Positions 45,880 through 58,110 of a stretch of 64,000 bases of DNA are shown here, piece after piece. How positions within the stretch are numbered: the stretch's first letter is position 1; each line of letters starts with the position of its first letter. The notes beneath the pieces were generated by a model that saw only the letters and a program-made list of their open reading frames with translations, was not told the DNA's origin and searched no databases. Source of the stretch: Ophioderma brevispina (Eukaryota > Echinodermata > Ophiuroidea > Amphilepidida > Ophiodermatidae); NCBI GenBank assembly GCA_023653785.1, contig JAMKCH010014298.1:1-64000 (forward strand), written 5' to 3'. The position numbers were made by a program, and so were the translations under genes.

Positions 45880-47745
45880 AATAACCGCCACTATTTGAAG
45901 TATGGGGAGCTTGATTATTGTGTTTCCTTTGATCTTACCTTGACTGTCCAGAAGCGCAATTAATTTGAAAGGGTCGGGTTCATTCCGTACTAGACCTCTC
46001 CCTGGATCGGCTACGACTGGGTACACCTTTACTAGCTGTAAACCAGGTTTACAGCAGAGACTTTACTGTCAGTGAGTGTGGTACTCCGAGAGTGCTTGCC
46101 TCATTTGCATAAAAATAACATACACACCGTACATACCGTTTCCCATTACATCAATACCAAATGGCAAATTAAATGACGAATGGACGCAATTCAAGGAATT
46201 TAACTTGACACATCATTTCACGTCGATTCGCGATATTCGCTCAATACCAATGATACCGAATGGAGGCTTGCGGTGATGTGCATTTCGATGCTTTTCCATG
46301 CTAGTTCGTGTTTCATTAACAAAAATCTTGTCACTATATGTTTGCATTTGGTCGTTTGGTGATTGAAACTTGTACTTTGGCGTGACATTGTTTGTATTTC
46401 TCTCAGAGAGTTTCATCATGGGGAAATAATATAACCCCAATTACCATTTTTCGAGATACCATTGTGGCATAAGTTAGAGAGCGAGCGTCTGACCTATGAA
46501 TGGCGTTCCACCCTCTGCCCTACAAAACTGCACAAGCTAACGTTCACAAATGGCGAAGTCTTGTACATCAGACTGTCAATCTCTCAATACAGCACATTTT
46601 TGAAGAGCTTCCCCAATTTAAAAATTTTTGATTTTTACACACTGTGTTGGTAATTGTTAGTAAACTATACCTGCGATTATAATACTACTCAAAGTCGTAT
46701 TTGCATAAATTTGGTAATTAGCATCGGGATCCCCGATTGTAAGTTTAACGTCGGATCTGGAACGCCAAAATTTCTGTCCGCCCATTTTGAAATATGCCTC
46801 TGTAATGACTTGCCTGGGAACCAACGGAACAACTAAAGATAGCGTAGACGTACATGGCGCTTTTTCCTGATATTCATATTGGAAGGACGTTTCCCAGCAC
46901 CACTGATTGTTTATAGGGATCCGATATTAATTTATTAACTTTTCTTTTGCGATACATGGGATAGATTCAGAACTTTACCATTCACCGGTATTGGGTTCAC
47001 CCTAGCCAATTACTAATGCAACTGCGCAAAAAGCTCAATGTGGGGAAATAAATAAAATGTGCTGTTATGCCGGGACCTCGTAGGTTATGCGACTAATAAG
47101 AGCCCTCTCTCTACTATCCCTTGGTAACACCAAATCGTTCTCTACGAGCCTTTACGGAATAAAGACAACAAGCGACAAAGACTAGTAATTTGGTCATGGG
47201 TTTATGGCCCATTTACACCGTATGCCGGCAAATTCACAGTTACCTTCTTCCAATCAAGCATTACCCACACTCAACCTAATGCGCAAAAGAAAAAAAAATC
47301 TGCATTTTGGTAATTGAGGAAATTTGCATGATTTTTACTCGTATTTCTCAATGCAAATAGCCATAGACAAATTTGGTGATACCCAAATGTCGAACTTTGC
47401 CTCAATTGTTGTTTTCTGGTCCTGATGGATCACTTTGATAACGAATCTCTTTTGAAGCACAACTCGGAGAGTCCTCATGGTGCACGAAATCCTTTGATAT
47501 AATCTAAAATTTATGATTTCTAACATTTGCCCTTTTAAAGGCAGCCACATTAGGATTAGTTTGAAATTCTGAAGAAAGCCAAATTGATTGAAAATAAACA
47601 AAAACACAATTTTTCTTTTTCAGTCTCTGTAATATATACGAATAAAGTTTTATAAGTTTGGTGCTGGCTCACTTTTTTATTATGATATGTATATTAAACT
47701 GATGTGTTTTTACGTATGTCCTAGTCCTTTGGTGTTTCGGTACAT
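45880..47745. other. No gene seen
   Basis: It includes a 19 bp palindrome CTGTAAACCAGGTTTACAG at 46,036-46,054. Frames at 46,076-46,276, 46,462-46,653 and 47,335-47,607 have no recognisable features. Confidence 0.4.
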
Positions 47746-47749
47746 GCCA

Positions 47750-47770
47750 CCCCCCCCCCCCCCCCCCCCC
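47750..47770 (+). repeat. C21 homopolymer
   Basis: An uninterrupted run of about 21 C. Confidence 0.9.
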
Positions 47771-47824
47771 ACCGTGGGATCTTATACAAGAATTATATAA
47801 TATTGAATGGCTTTGAGTATGATT

Positions 47825-47913
47825 CAAGAATATATTGCACGATCTAGAAAAATATTGTACGAGTCGAACGAAGACGAGTACAATATTTTTCTAGCGAGTG
47901 CAATATATTCTTG
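47825..47913. repeat. Long hairpin, ~39 bp arms
   Basis: CAAGAATATATTGCAC and CTAGAAAAATATTGTAC on the left recur in reverse complement on the right, around an AACGAAG-type loop. Only three or four mismatches break the stem. The surrounding 77- and 78-residue frames are shadows. Confidence 0.8.
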
Positions 47914-49130
47914 TATCAACGAAAAAAGACATTCATATTATTATTATTATTTAATATCAGGCGACTCAAGTCAAACCATGCCGTTGACAGTGTTGTATTC
48001 CAAAAGTCTACCAGTCAGTCAAAAATGCCCGGATGCGATATAATTATCAAAAATCATATTGTATTACATCCGGTGACTTACCGTAACTGTTTACAATACA
48101 AAGATTTATTTGCACCACTCGGAAGCCGTATAATAATAATATAATTTATTCTTATATATTATAGGGTGACATAACAGAAACATTTACGGTCTAATATAGT
48201 GCTGTTTCAATTTTGGTCTTTCCTGGCGATGGTTCGCCTTAAGTGTATTCTGGAACTTGGGAGTGCTAGCCTCTAGTAAATGACCTGTACTCACGCTCCC
48301 TACTTCTCTTGCGGTGTTGTATCTCATTCCGAACCCATTGTTACACTTGCACATAACAGCCTCTTTACCGATCCTCCTCGTAAAGCCCATGATTTTCCGC
48401 GTGAATTTTGTATTCATTTTCTAGTCAAAATCCCAAGGATGAATTGCTTCGCTCATACACTCAATTCTATATTTCGCCGCTACTCATAGTCTTCATTACA
48501 GTCCGCTTAGGAAATAACTGGCCTCTCTCCTTGTAGGCAGGTTCTGGCCTAACCGAGTGCAGTCCAATACACGTAAAGAGGTACACTCAGCATGACGCAG
48601 TAAATGACTCGACTGAGACTACTAGGTTAGGCACGCATAACTTGGTCTAATGATGATAACGGTGACTCGGAGACCAATTAACCTGGACTCCGAATCTGCA
48701 ATAGTCCTTTAATTCAGCACAAATCACTCGCAGAAAATATCGAAAAAAATATTTTTAGATGACATTGGTAACAGGTTCTACAGGAAAGGAATTTGTTGTG
48801 GTGAGTATTCGCAGTATACGTTCCGCAGACACCCACCAAGTACTGGGACTGGACTAGGAAGTGTGCAGCCGGTTGGAAAATAATCTTTGCGCCATCCAAG
48901 TGTGAAGCCTTGACCATCCTTCTCTAGAAAAGGTAATATCACAAATTGTGATTCTATGTTAGCATTACCAAACGTCATATATTTTTTTGCATAAGTTACG
49001 TCATGGCCCTTTGGTGGCAATTTTTCTGCTCTCCAGTTTCTGTTTACATCTATTTTTGTTTTCGCCGATTTAAGCACCATCCGTGCAAATGACTTTTGAT
49101 CTATAATATCACGGAACATTTGCAATCAAA
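47914..49130. other. No gene seen
   Basis: The 115-residue minus-strand frame at 48,778-49,125 is the longest here. It ends just before the LINE at 49,135 and resembles no family I know. Confidence 0.35.
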
Positions 49131-49134
49131 ATCC

Positions 49135-52060
49135 GTAATGAAATTGATAGACTCATGAAATCCATTGACCCCGATCAATTCTTGGGACTGAGTCAAAAGT
49201 CATCAACCATGGTACTAGTCCCTTTTCCCACGAATTATCTTGCTCCGCAAAGACGAAATTCGGAAGGTGGCGTGTCTTTATTGCTATCAGAGACACTATA
49301 ATTTTTTTCAGATTTTACACCCTGGACTCAGACTGTGAGGCTATTTGGGCAAACCTCCAATTTGCCAACAGCAACTGCTCTATATAGGAAGTTTTTATAG
49401 ACTACAAACGTGTGGTGGAACCCACTTGATGACTCAATTTTCAATCACAAAAATTATGTCAAAACATCCTCGCCAGCACCCAAACATCATCCAATTGGCG
49501 GCAATTATAATTTTCCCCGACATAAACTGGGTTCATGGAGACACAAATCAAAGCTTCAATCACTCATACAAGTTTCTGACTATACTGCTTGAAAATTCAC
49601 CATCACAGTTGGCTCAAAGTTTCACAGACAATTTTCTGACAGTATTTTGGATCTTAAGCGACATCAAAACCCCAATTCTCATAGAAAACTAGAACTCCCT
49701 CCCAGGGTTTCTGACCATAATATAGTTTTTGTCAACTTGATCATCACCCTAGATTCCAACACAAACCACCTCGTAAGATTTTCACCTTAAGAAGGCTGAT
49801 CCTATCATTAAAACCCAAAGTGTAAATGGTTTTGTTACGAACTTTCCTGGCGACAACCCAGAAATCAATTCAGTGGACTCAACTGGTGCCCATCAGAACA
49901 GTTTGTACCAATTATGCCAGAAAATGACATCTAAACCACAAAACCAATAGACCCTACCATGGATCACTATCACGATCAAGCGTCTTATGAGAAAAAGGGA
50001 CAAACTATACAGTCGTGCACGCAAAACCAAATAATTGTCAACATTGGCACCATTTCGTAAACACCGACATTTTGTTGGCAAAGACTGTTTGAGAAGGCCC
50101 AGAAAGATTACATCAATAATGTGGTTGGTGCTAGCTTATCTGAAAATCCAAAAACCTTCTGGAATTATGATTAACTTGAAACGTACAGAAAATAGGTTGG
50201 TATTCCACAATTGAGACATGACCAGCGATGGAATTACTTCTTGATAAGGAAAAGCAACAATGCTCTAAACAACCATTTAGATCAATCTTTTACACAGGAA
50301 CCATCTTCATATACCCGCCATCCAAAGGACCATCACCATATCCAAGTATTCCAAATCTTGTCATGGATACTGCTGGCATTGCAAAACAACTGCATAATCT
50401 CAATCCTACCAAAGCAGGAGGCCCTGATGAACGAACTACCAGCGCGTCTCTTAAACTATTTGCCGACGAACTTGCACCAGCTTTGAGATTTTTTTTCCAG
50501 CAATCTTGTGATAACGGGAACTACCATCCAATGTCGACCGGCCCTGTTCCAGCAAATAATAAAAAAAGGTTCAAAGCAGATCCAGCAAACGATCGGCCCA
50601 TTTTCTGACATGTTTAACCTTTAAAATTATGGAGCATCTCCTCTTGAGTCCATTGCTAAGCATCTTAGCTGTTATAATATGATTTAATACACACATGGAT
50701 TCAGAAACGCCTTTCTACCGTAACCAACTTGTCTCCTGCACACATGATTGGGCCTCAGTTTTAGATCGTCGGTGCCAAACTGATGTTATTCTTTTAGACT
50801 TCAGCCAGGCATTTGACAAGGTGCCTCCTCGGAGGTTGCAGCCAAGCTGATCTATGGTATCAGGGACCAAACCCAAAAATGGGTTGAAGCTTTCTTACCA
50901 CCGCAACCAAGCCGTTTCAGTAAATGGTTCTTTATCAACCTGGGTAGAAGTATCATCAGGCGTACCTCAGGGCTCAGTGCTGGGCCGATTTTCATTTCTC
51001 TTGACATTAATGATATACAAGATTCCCTGATCAACTGTTAGACTTTTTGCTGAGACAGTGATTGTGTATCGGGATATAACAAGCCGAAGATCATTCCATA
51101 CTACAACATGACGTGTATGCTTGCTTTATGGTCCGATAAATGGCTAATGCATTTAATATCGCAAGTGCGCCATTTATCATCACTCGCAAAAGAAAACCAA
51201 GTCCTGCACCAATATTCCATCTTTGGTGAAAACCTTCAAGAGTTGAGGACACGATATCTAGTTGTCACAATTTCTAAGGATCTCCGCTGGACAAGCACTG
51301 CAACAAAGTTCCCCAGAAGCCCATCGTACCCCGTAGGCTACTGCGCAGGACACTTTCTCCATGTACACACGAGTTAAAGGCAAAGGCCTTTCAAATCTTA
51401 GTCAGCCTTCAACTGGAACTATGCATGGGAATCCTGGATCCATCAACCTTATCAATATCCCATCGATTGGAGCCCCAACAAGTAAATCGTCAGGGTGGCC
51501 CCGTTTTGCTGTGGGGACTACCGTCGCCTTCTAGTGTTCCCTATGTATCTAATATGTTGGGTCCACTTCACATCACCCGCCTTACTCAGCACGCGTTCTG
51601 TTCTACAAAATTCACTATGGCTTCTAAACATCATGTACCTCCAGTGTTCCAATTAGCTAATTTTCATGCAAGACATGACCCATCATCTTAAGTACCCTGT
51701 CCACATAACGCTACAAATATGTATAAGTATTCGTTTAACCCGAGGGGGAAACAGTTAACCACAACACGGGTTCCTCATCCACCATCTACCCAGATTTCCA
51801 AGACTGTTCACTTCAGATCCGGTTTATGTCCACCCTTACCGGGGTGTCAAAGTTCTCTAAGTCACCCTCCAGGAGTTAGCTTTTTACTTGCACCTTTTTT
51901 TTTATTTGCACCACTGGCCATCGACGCTACTTCTGCACGTCACACATCACTTGTATCGGCAATCCCATGTTCGCAGATGCGAAGGGAATTTACAGCACCA
52001 GTAAACTATGAGCTTTGCAATCTCAGGAGTTTGCTGTTAACAAAAAAAAAAAAAAAACTC
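49135..52060 (+). pseudogene. LINE with endonuclease and RT, near-complete but inactive
   Basis: The endonuclease part, which would nick target DNA, spans about 49,150-49,740: GGVFIAIRDTI-like sequence near 49,270, CLYIGSFYR near 49,380, GGNYNFP (usual GGDFN) near 49,500, DINWVHGD near 49,520 and VSDHNIVFV near 49,710-49,735. A linker with PWITITIKRLMRKRDKLYS follows near 49,960. The RT runs about 50,340-51,075: NPTKAGGPDE near 50,407, LTCLTFKIMEH near 50,615, LLDFSQAFDKVPPRR at 50,791-50,835, SSGVPQGSVLG near 50,953 and RLFAETVIVYR near 51,040. The C-terminal region (LVSLQLELCMGILDPSTLS near 51,400) reaches about 51,690. An A15 run at 52,042-52,056 may be the tail. Many frameshifts are present, and the catalytic FADD has become FAE. 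Confidence 0.8.
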
Positions 52061-52176
52061 ATCATGGGGGCTAAGGAAGGGTTGCTGACAAATTACATAG
52101 CCACTGAAAGCCAGGTATTTATCATCTTGGAGTATGCATCATAATGGTGAATGCAGTGCTTCTACCACACCTTCAA

Positions 52177-53152
52177 TAGTGGGTGAGCCAGGCATGTTGG
52201 TCGGTACCACCTGGGGGGGGGGGGGGGGGGGGGGGGGGGTGGGAGGAGAGGCATTTATACCAGAGATGCCTTATACTGTAACATACACGAAAATGTATGA
52301 TGGCCATTCTGATATCTGAAGGGGTATCTTAAGCGAGATAGGGGGTCGCAAAAGATTATACAGGGGTCAAAATTGAAAAGTGATCCAATGTTGTTGAATT
52401 GCATACCAAAATGTTCGTATGATCACAAGGATTAATAAAATGTATAGTTTGTGCTATCTCTGACTTGCCCTTCAGTTATAAGCTGAAAACCGTTATTGTG
52501 GGTCAAAGGTTAAATTATTTAGCTTCTACAGGGGCCAAATATTAAAAAACGCTTCAATTTCAGTTGAAATGGTCTCATATTGTTTGTAATGTTATCACAA
52601 TTAAAATAAGGAATAGTTTGGACCATCTGCAATGTGAAATTAACAATTTACGCACCTCATTAGTACTGCCACTATATCCCTATAGGGGCTGGGGTTAATA
52701 TTGGGTGTAACTTGGTAACTATACATTGTACATTGTCCAAACTATACCTTATTTTATTTGTGATTACATTACACATAATATGAGACCATTTCCACTGAAA
52801 TTGAAGCGTTTGTTAATATGTAGAAGCTAAATTTAACCTTTGACCTTAACGGTTTTCAGCTTATAACTCCATAAGGGTAAGTCAGAGATAGCACAAACTA
52901 TACATTTTCTTAATCCTTGTGATCATCCGAACATTTTGGTATGCAATTGAACAACATTGGACCACTTTTCAATTTTGACCCCTGTATAATCTTTTGCGAC
53001 CCCCTATCTCGCTTAAGCTACCCCTTGAGAATGGCCATCATGCATTTTCGTGTATGTCATAGTATGAGGTAGCCCTGGTATAAATGCCTCTTTGCCCCCC
53101 CCCCCCAGGTGGTACCAATAAGGCAACTTTAGACAGTCTGGCTCATCCACTA
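52177..53152. mobile_element. Foldback family, ~976 bp palindrome
   Basis: The left arm (52,177-52,650) and right arm (about 52,715-53,152) are reverse complements along nearly their whole length. Shared blocks in order are GGTACCACCTGGGGGG, GGCATTTATACCAG, TTAAGCGAGATAGGGGGTCG, CAAAAGATTATACAGG, ACATTTTGGTATGCAATT-type sequence, GTGATCACAAGGATTAA and TATAGTTTG. The spacer is about 65 bp. Homopolymers differ between arms: G27 (52,213-52,239) on the left, C12 (53,095-53,106) on the right. No protein is encoded. Confidence 0.85.
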
Positions 53153-53274
53153 CAAAGCTTCTTGACTGTTTCCAGAAATTACGAATCATCTGAGTGAATA
53201 AACAGGCTGCTAGCTATACTGTGATCTATAAGATGTACACCAGCTTATGTCCGCCAGACATGAAGAGGATGCTT

Positions 53275-53575
53275 CGTCAGCGCGATCACTGACCTCTACA
53301 CATGGATAGCGGTTGAATGGTCGCCGAGTGTCACAACAGGAAATTGTTTTTCTACCTTGGTAATATGGCAGGAAACAATGCGTGCTGCATACACCTGCTG
53401 GTGCACATATTCCACGCAGATGTTCTATTGTTAAACAAAATTCCTTTAACTTTGACAAGGTGTATGCATTGTTTCCCGCCATATTACCAAGGTAGAAAAG
53501 CAACTTCCTGTTGTGACACTCGGCGACTCAGACCCGCTATCCATGTGTAGTGGTCAGTGAGCGCGATCAGCCGCA
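53275..53575. mobile_element. ~300 bp palindromic element
   Basis: Left arm 53,278-53,383 (CTACACATGGATAGCGG, GTCGCCGAGTGTCACAACAG, CTACCTTGGTAATATGGC, GGAAACAATGC) returns in reverse complement at about 53,465-53,572 after a spacer of about 80 bp. Because the arms mirror each other, the open frames on both strands contain the same YLGNMAGNNA phrase. No function is implied. Confidence 0.8.
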
Positions 53576-54204
53576 TGCGCAGACGAGCTACTCGCACCAG
53601 TCTGTCCATGGTAGGACATCATTAATTTTAATCAGTCTCAAGAACATACTTCACATATACATAATAGATGGTGCGACGGTGCAGACAGCCGCTGTGTGTC
53701 TATGCGGCAAAAATACGTGGAGCCGGCGAGTGTACGTCCAGTGGGTGTGGGTAGCTAGCCTTGATCAAACTTGGCTGTTTATTTCTCACACTGTATAATG
53801 TATTATTTACATTCTCTATTATTTTGAACATTGTGTTTGCAGGTTTGAATTCAGTGCTTTAGCATTGAAGGGGCTATCTTGTCTAGAGAAAGATTAAATA
53901 AATAAATTGATACACTCCTTGGTGGTCTGTTGTTCACACTGGATCCAGGAGCCTACTAGGTATAAATCCGCAAATACCTGTTGTAGTCAGGTGAAGTGGT
54001 TGTACTATTCCGGGCTCTGCCCGAATTTGAACTTATTGAACTTGCTAGTGAAACCTTGGAACATTATAGGCCAGGTGAAATTGGAGACCTCAAAGTAGGA
54101 GCTTGATAGAATGAATTCTCGCCATGGTATTGCTATTTCTTTAGTTTAAGGGAGGGGAATATGCTCCACTCCTCGCATGATTTAGTCTAGCAGATTATAA
54201 TAAT

Positions 54205-54490
54205 CGAGGGTTGACAAACAGAAGGACGTAACTCAAACTGAAAAGAAATATTAAAGAATTTCTTTAATTCTGCTGTTCATAATTAAAAATTGTTCTTTGT
54301 TTATATAATGTTTGCTTACAGTACCATTTATGAGCTTTATGAGATGTTTACATTTTGAGTAATGAATAGATTTGCTTTGTAGAACATATTAAACATCGCA
54401 TTTCTCAAAAGCAGTATTACAGCAGAATTAAGGAAATTCTTTAATATTTCTTTTCAGTTTGAGTTACGTCCTTCTGTTTGTCAACCCTCG
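54205..54490. mobile_element. MITE, 286 bp, 72 bp TIRs
   Basis: Arms starting CGAGGGTTGACAAACAGAAG match in reverse complement over 72 bp with a single mismatch. Both flanks are AAT (54,202-54,204 and 54,491-54,493), a possible 3 bp target duplication. The high identity of the arms suggests a recent element. There is no coding capacity. Confidence 0.85.
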
Positions 54491-54670
54491 AATGGTTTTC
54501 CATGCACCCCCCTTAAAGGGAAGTAAAAATGGCAAAGGATGTATATGTTTTTACATTTATACTGTTATATATTTATGAGATGATGATGAATAAAATGAGA
54601 GAAAAGTGATTTTTAAGCACTTTTTTCTGACTTGGACGATTGCGTAAAATTATTTGTTCTACTCAGCCGG

Positions 54671-55205
54671 CCAATTGAAAACCTACAATGGCCCCATTTA
54701 GGAAACCCACTTAAAGCCCAATTAAAGAAACTCATCATTGACCCATTGAAAACCTACAATGGCCCCATTTGGGAAACCCACTTAAAGCCCAAGTAAAGAA
54801 GCCTATCAGTTACCCATTGAACAACTACACTGGCCCCATTTAGAAAGCCCATGTAATTCCCATGCCCACGTAAGCCCATGTAACCCACGTGAAAACCCAA
54901 GTGGGCCCCACTGACCATTAACTTGGGTAAAACCAATGATGGGTAGCCCAGATTAATCCCACATGGGACCAACACAAGTAAGCCCAATAAACACCCATAA
55001 TGGGTTGCCTACATGGGGCCCATCAGGAATAGCCCACATGTATACCTGTCATCATCCCATACAAAACCCACATGGGCCCCATGAGGCATAAGCCCATCAT
55101 GGGGTACCATGTACAACCCAAATGGGCCCCATTAGGAATAGCCCACATAAAAACCCATGCCCACTATAACCCAGCTTACCCACACAAAAACCCACATGGG
55201 CCCCA
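54671..55205. repeat. 71 bp tandem repeat grading into CCCACATGGGCC-rich DNA
   Basis: Three units with the landmark CCATTGAAAACCTACAATGG (or close variants) start 71 bp apart (landmark TTG at 54,675, 54,746 and 54,817). From about 54,840 the period is lost, but CCCACATGGGCCCC, AATAGCCCACAT and TAAGCCCA keep recurring to about 55,205. Confidence 0.8.
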
Positions 55206-55209
55206 GCAC

Positions 55210-57470
55210 GGCATGTTGGAGGGGTCGTATTTTGCCGATCCCACATTAAAAGATTTCACAGACAGACTTATTTGACGTATTTCCATCGTTATTTCGTAAA
55301 CAAGCTGTTCAATAGTGATCTATTTTACGTACATTGATAAAACAACGGTGTATATGCGTTGTATTTGCAATATACATATTTGTGATTTCACATACAGACT
55401 TATAACTTTGTTGCCTAATTAAGATAATATAATTTGCAGTATTAAGTTCGATTTATGGGTTATATTGGACCTTAAAAGTTTCTTCAAAACAGTATAGTTG
55501 AGAGGTTTCTTTTATGCTTCGTTCTACCGTATAGACATGAAATGTCGCGGTAGAGTTTGAATTGCGATTTTCTCTTAAAACGTGTCTTTGGAAAATACGA
55601 CGTATTGTGATGGGGCGACGTATGGGTCTAAGGGGCGCACCACCTTAATTCATACACGTTTTATGCAATAACGCAAGTCGGCTAAAAAAGTGCAAGGCTT
55701 GAAAGTATTCTACTGGTAATTCTTCATAAAGGGAGATACAAATTGAATGAGATCACATGGACGATAGACAATATGTCAACAATGCATGAGAAACAAAATC
55801 AGGTTCATCACGCAAACCAAGATACCGCCGCGGATGTGCACGGGTGCGTCATTCTAGATATGAGTGATGCGGGGTGGGAAATTTAGCTGGGGCGTTTCTA
55901 ATGTGAAAAAAAGTGGGGTCAACACCATATGCAAACAAATTTTCTAAAATCTTCAGAAAAAGGCTTTATTTTGATACCAACACGAGCCTCAAATATTGCA
56001 GGGAGTTGTTCGTGTAACCGGAAACGTATAAAAAATGCGTGTGTTCCTATGGAGAGCATTAGTGTTGCGCTCCCTTCTGCTACCATCTCATACGTCATCG
56101 GGACTTAGCAGAATCATGGCAGAACTGGTTGCAGTGTGTCCACTGCATTAGGGGTCGTTGGTATGTCACTTAGGTGGCGAAGATCTGTAATATTCCAACC
56201 TTTAACCGCGGAGGAAGCTACCAAACTGAGTGTTGATGATGAACGGTGAAAATGCTTCGGGAATCGCAGACATGTCACATTCAGAGGCATGGCCAGCTCC
56301 GTGCAAAACTGGAACCACGGAGTAATCGCGAAACCGTTGCCAAACTCTGTTTTAAAAAGTTCTCATTGTGAGCTTACTCGGTGGGTGACTTTTCAATCTC
56401 AGCTCTCAACAGTGCACAATTTTTTTAACAATGCATTTAAATGATCATCACATTTTCCCTTCAAATGATACCAAAATATAGTGCCCATTTTGACTATCTC
56501 TTTAAACTTATGTTCTAACACGATTTTTAGAATCTTTACGACATCTCCTATTTAGTTGAAAAGTATCTCAAATGATTTGTTATCATAAGAAGTCCGAAAA
56601 ATATATAGTTTGGTGATGTTACGGTGAGGTTTATGTTACAGATATATGAGTGAAAATGTTCATAAAGGTCAATAACCTTTTGATTGGGTTATTGTACATG
56701 TTCGTAAAGGGGCCAAATTTTCAAATCATCAATCTTGGACAAAAAAAAAAAATTGGCTGTCAAATTGTGAAGATGAGCATTCTGGAAATGTACAGTTTCA
56801 TGATTTAGGATCCCCGTTTTGGTATATTTTTTTAGGCAAGAGGACGAGTAATCCCCAATTCGCGTACAAAAAGTAACGCAAATTTGACAAGAGAGTAACT
56901 TTACACCGCATTTTACTAACCTAACTAAACATCCAAGATTGTTAACACTAAACTACAGAGAGAAAAACAAAGAAAAGCTTATTTTTTATTTTTTTATCAT
57001 GGAGAAATAAACAAAAGTATCAACACCAATAGCCCTGTTAGATTTCAACTTCGTTGTATTCATACAAACCGAAACATCTCAACAGTTTTTGATTTTAAAA
57101 AAAGAATCTTAAAGCAGTTTGTCTGTCCGTCACCGTGTTAAAATTAAAACTACAAACATACAACAACAAATAACGATGCAATGTTATTTTCTTCAATATT
57201 TACAATAAAAATGAGTTTACTTGAATTAATTCCGTAGGATGTCTTCATAATCGGAAGACACAGTTGGCCATATCCATTTATATTGACAAAAAAAAAAAAC
57301 CTCGATAATTTTTCGACCGTCACGTATCCGCATTTATTAAAACAGTATTAGTCCAGCAGTAGAATCATATACCCTTGCATAGACCTTGCCAAGGAGTAAG
57401 CAAGAAAATGTTTTGATAGTTTCTTCTAATCTCAACCCTTGGCATGTCCGATTCAACCTTGACGAATGCA
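55210..57470. other. No gene seen
   Basis: Mixed sequence. A block near 56,640-56,740 (GTTCGTAAAGGGGCCAAATT, then a CAAATC block) loosely recalls the foldback module but has no clear partner. Confidence 0.4.
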
Positions 57471-57474
57471 GGGA

Positions 57475-58110
57475 CTTTGGCAGCCTTGAGCATTTGAGAT
57501 ATTGGATGGGGTAAATTAACAGGGTCAAATTTTTAAAACGTTTCGTACGGGATCAAAAGTGTGTAAAAACATGGTTTCAGCCTGGTTCTAAGGATATAAA
57601 CGAATATAGTTTGCCTCTATCACGTAGGCTTGAACTGGGTTCAAGGTCACTTGTGATAAAAAAAATATAATGAATCATATTTCTCTCAAAATGGACTCAT
57701 CAAATTCATCTGCTTGGTACTGTAAATGTGATTTGTTTGATATTTGGGGATATAATTAAAAGGGGGAAATATGTTAAGGCATAGGGTCTATGAGGGAATC
57801 AGCACCATGGCCTCTGTAGATATCCTTGTACGATAAATGTTATTTCCTGTTGTACATTCCATACTAACAATTTTGAAACCAATTTGACAACCAATCGAAT
57901 CGGAAAATATTTACCCCCGTGATGCCCTTGAACATTATTTTGCCTGTCGTGCAAACACAAAAGGCTGTAGATATAGGAAATATACCCTTTTTAATCCTTA
58001 TGAACTCAATGAACATGTCCCTATATACCTTTTACCCCCGTGTGAAACATTGGACAAATTCCCCAGTTAATTTCACCCCTTCCGCCTGGTCGGTCAAGGC
58101 GCAAGTATGG
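57475..58110. mobile_element. Foldback family, copy at 57.5 kb
   Basis: Left block (about 57,500-57,620: GGATGGGGTAAATTAACAGG, GTCAAATTTTTAAAACG, ACATGGTTTCAGCCTGGTTC, TAAGGATATAAACGAATATA) is mirrored at about 57,970-58,080 (TATACCCTTTTTAATCCTTA, GAACATGTCC, TTTTACCCCCGTG, CCAGTTAATTTCACCCC). The arms are more diverged than those at 52-53 kb. The 102-residue frame at 57,919-58,227 lies mainly in the right arm. Confidence 0.6.

Noticed and set aside
46036..46054. 19 bp palindrome as a forkhead-type binding site
   Set aside because: GTAAACC differs from the forkhead core at the last position, and no gene is nearby.
48778..49125. 115-residue minus-strand frame next to the LINE
   Set aside because: No family resemblance. 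Frames of this size occur repeatedly by chance in the window.
51719..52144. 141-residue open frame as an independent gene
   Set aside because: It lies at the 3' end of the LINE and runs through its probable A-rich tail, giving KKKKK.
53210..53550. Opposite-strand frames sharing the phrase YLGNMAGNNA
   Set aside because: The shared phrase is a consequence of the palindrome, not of two related genes.
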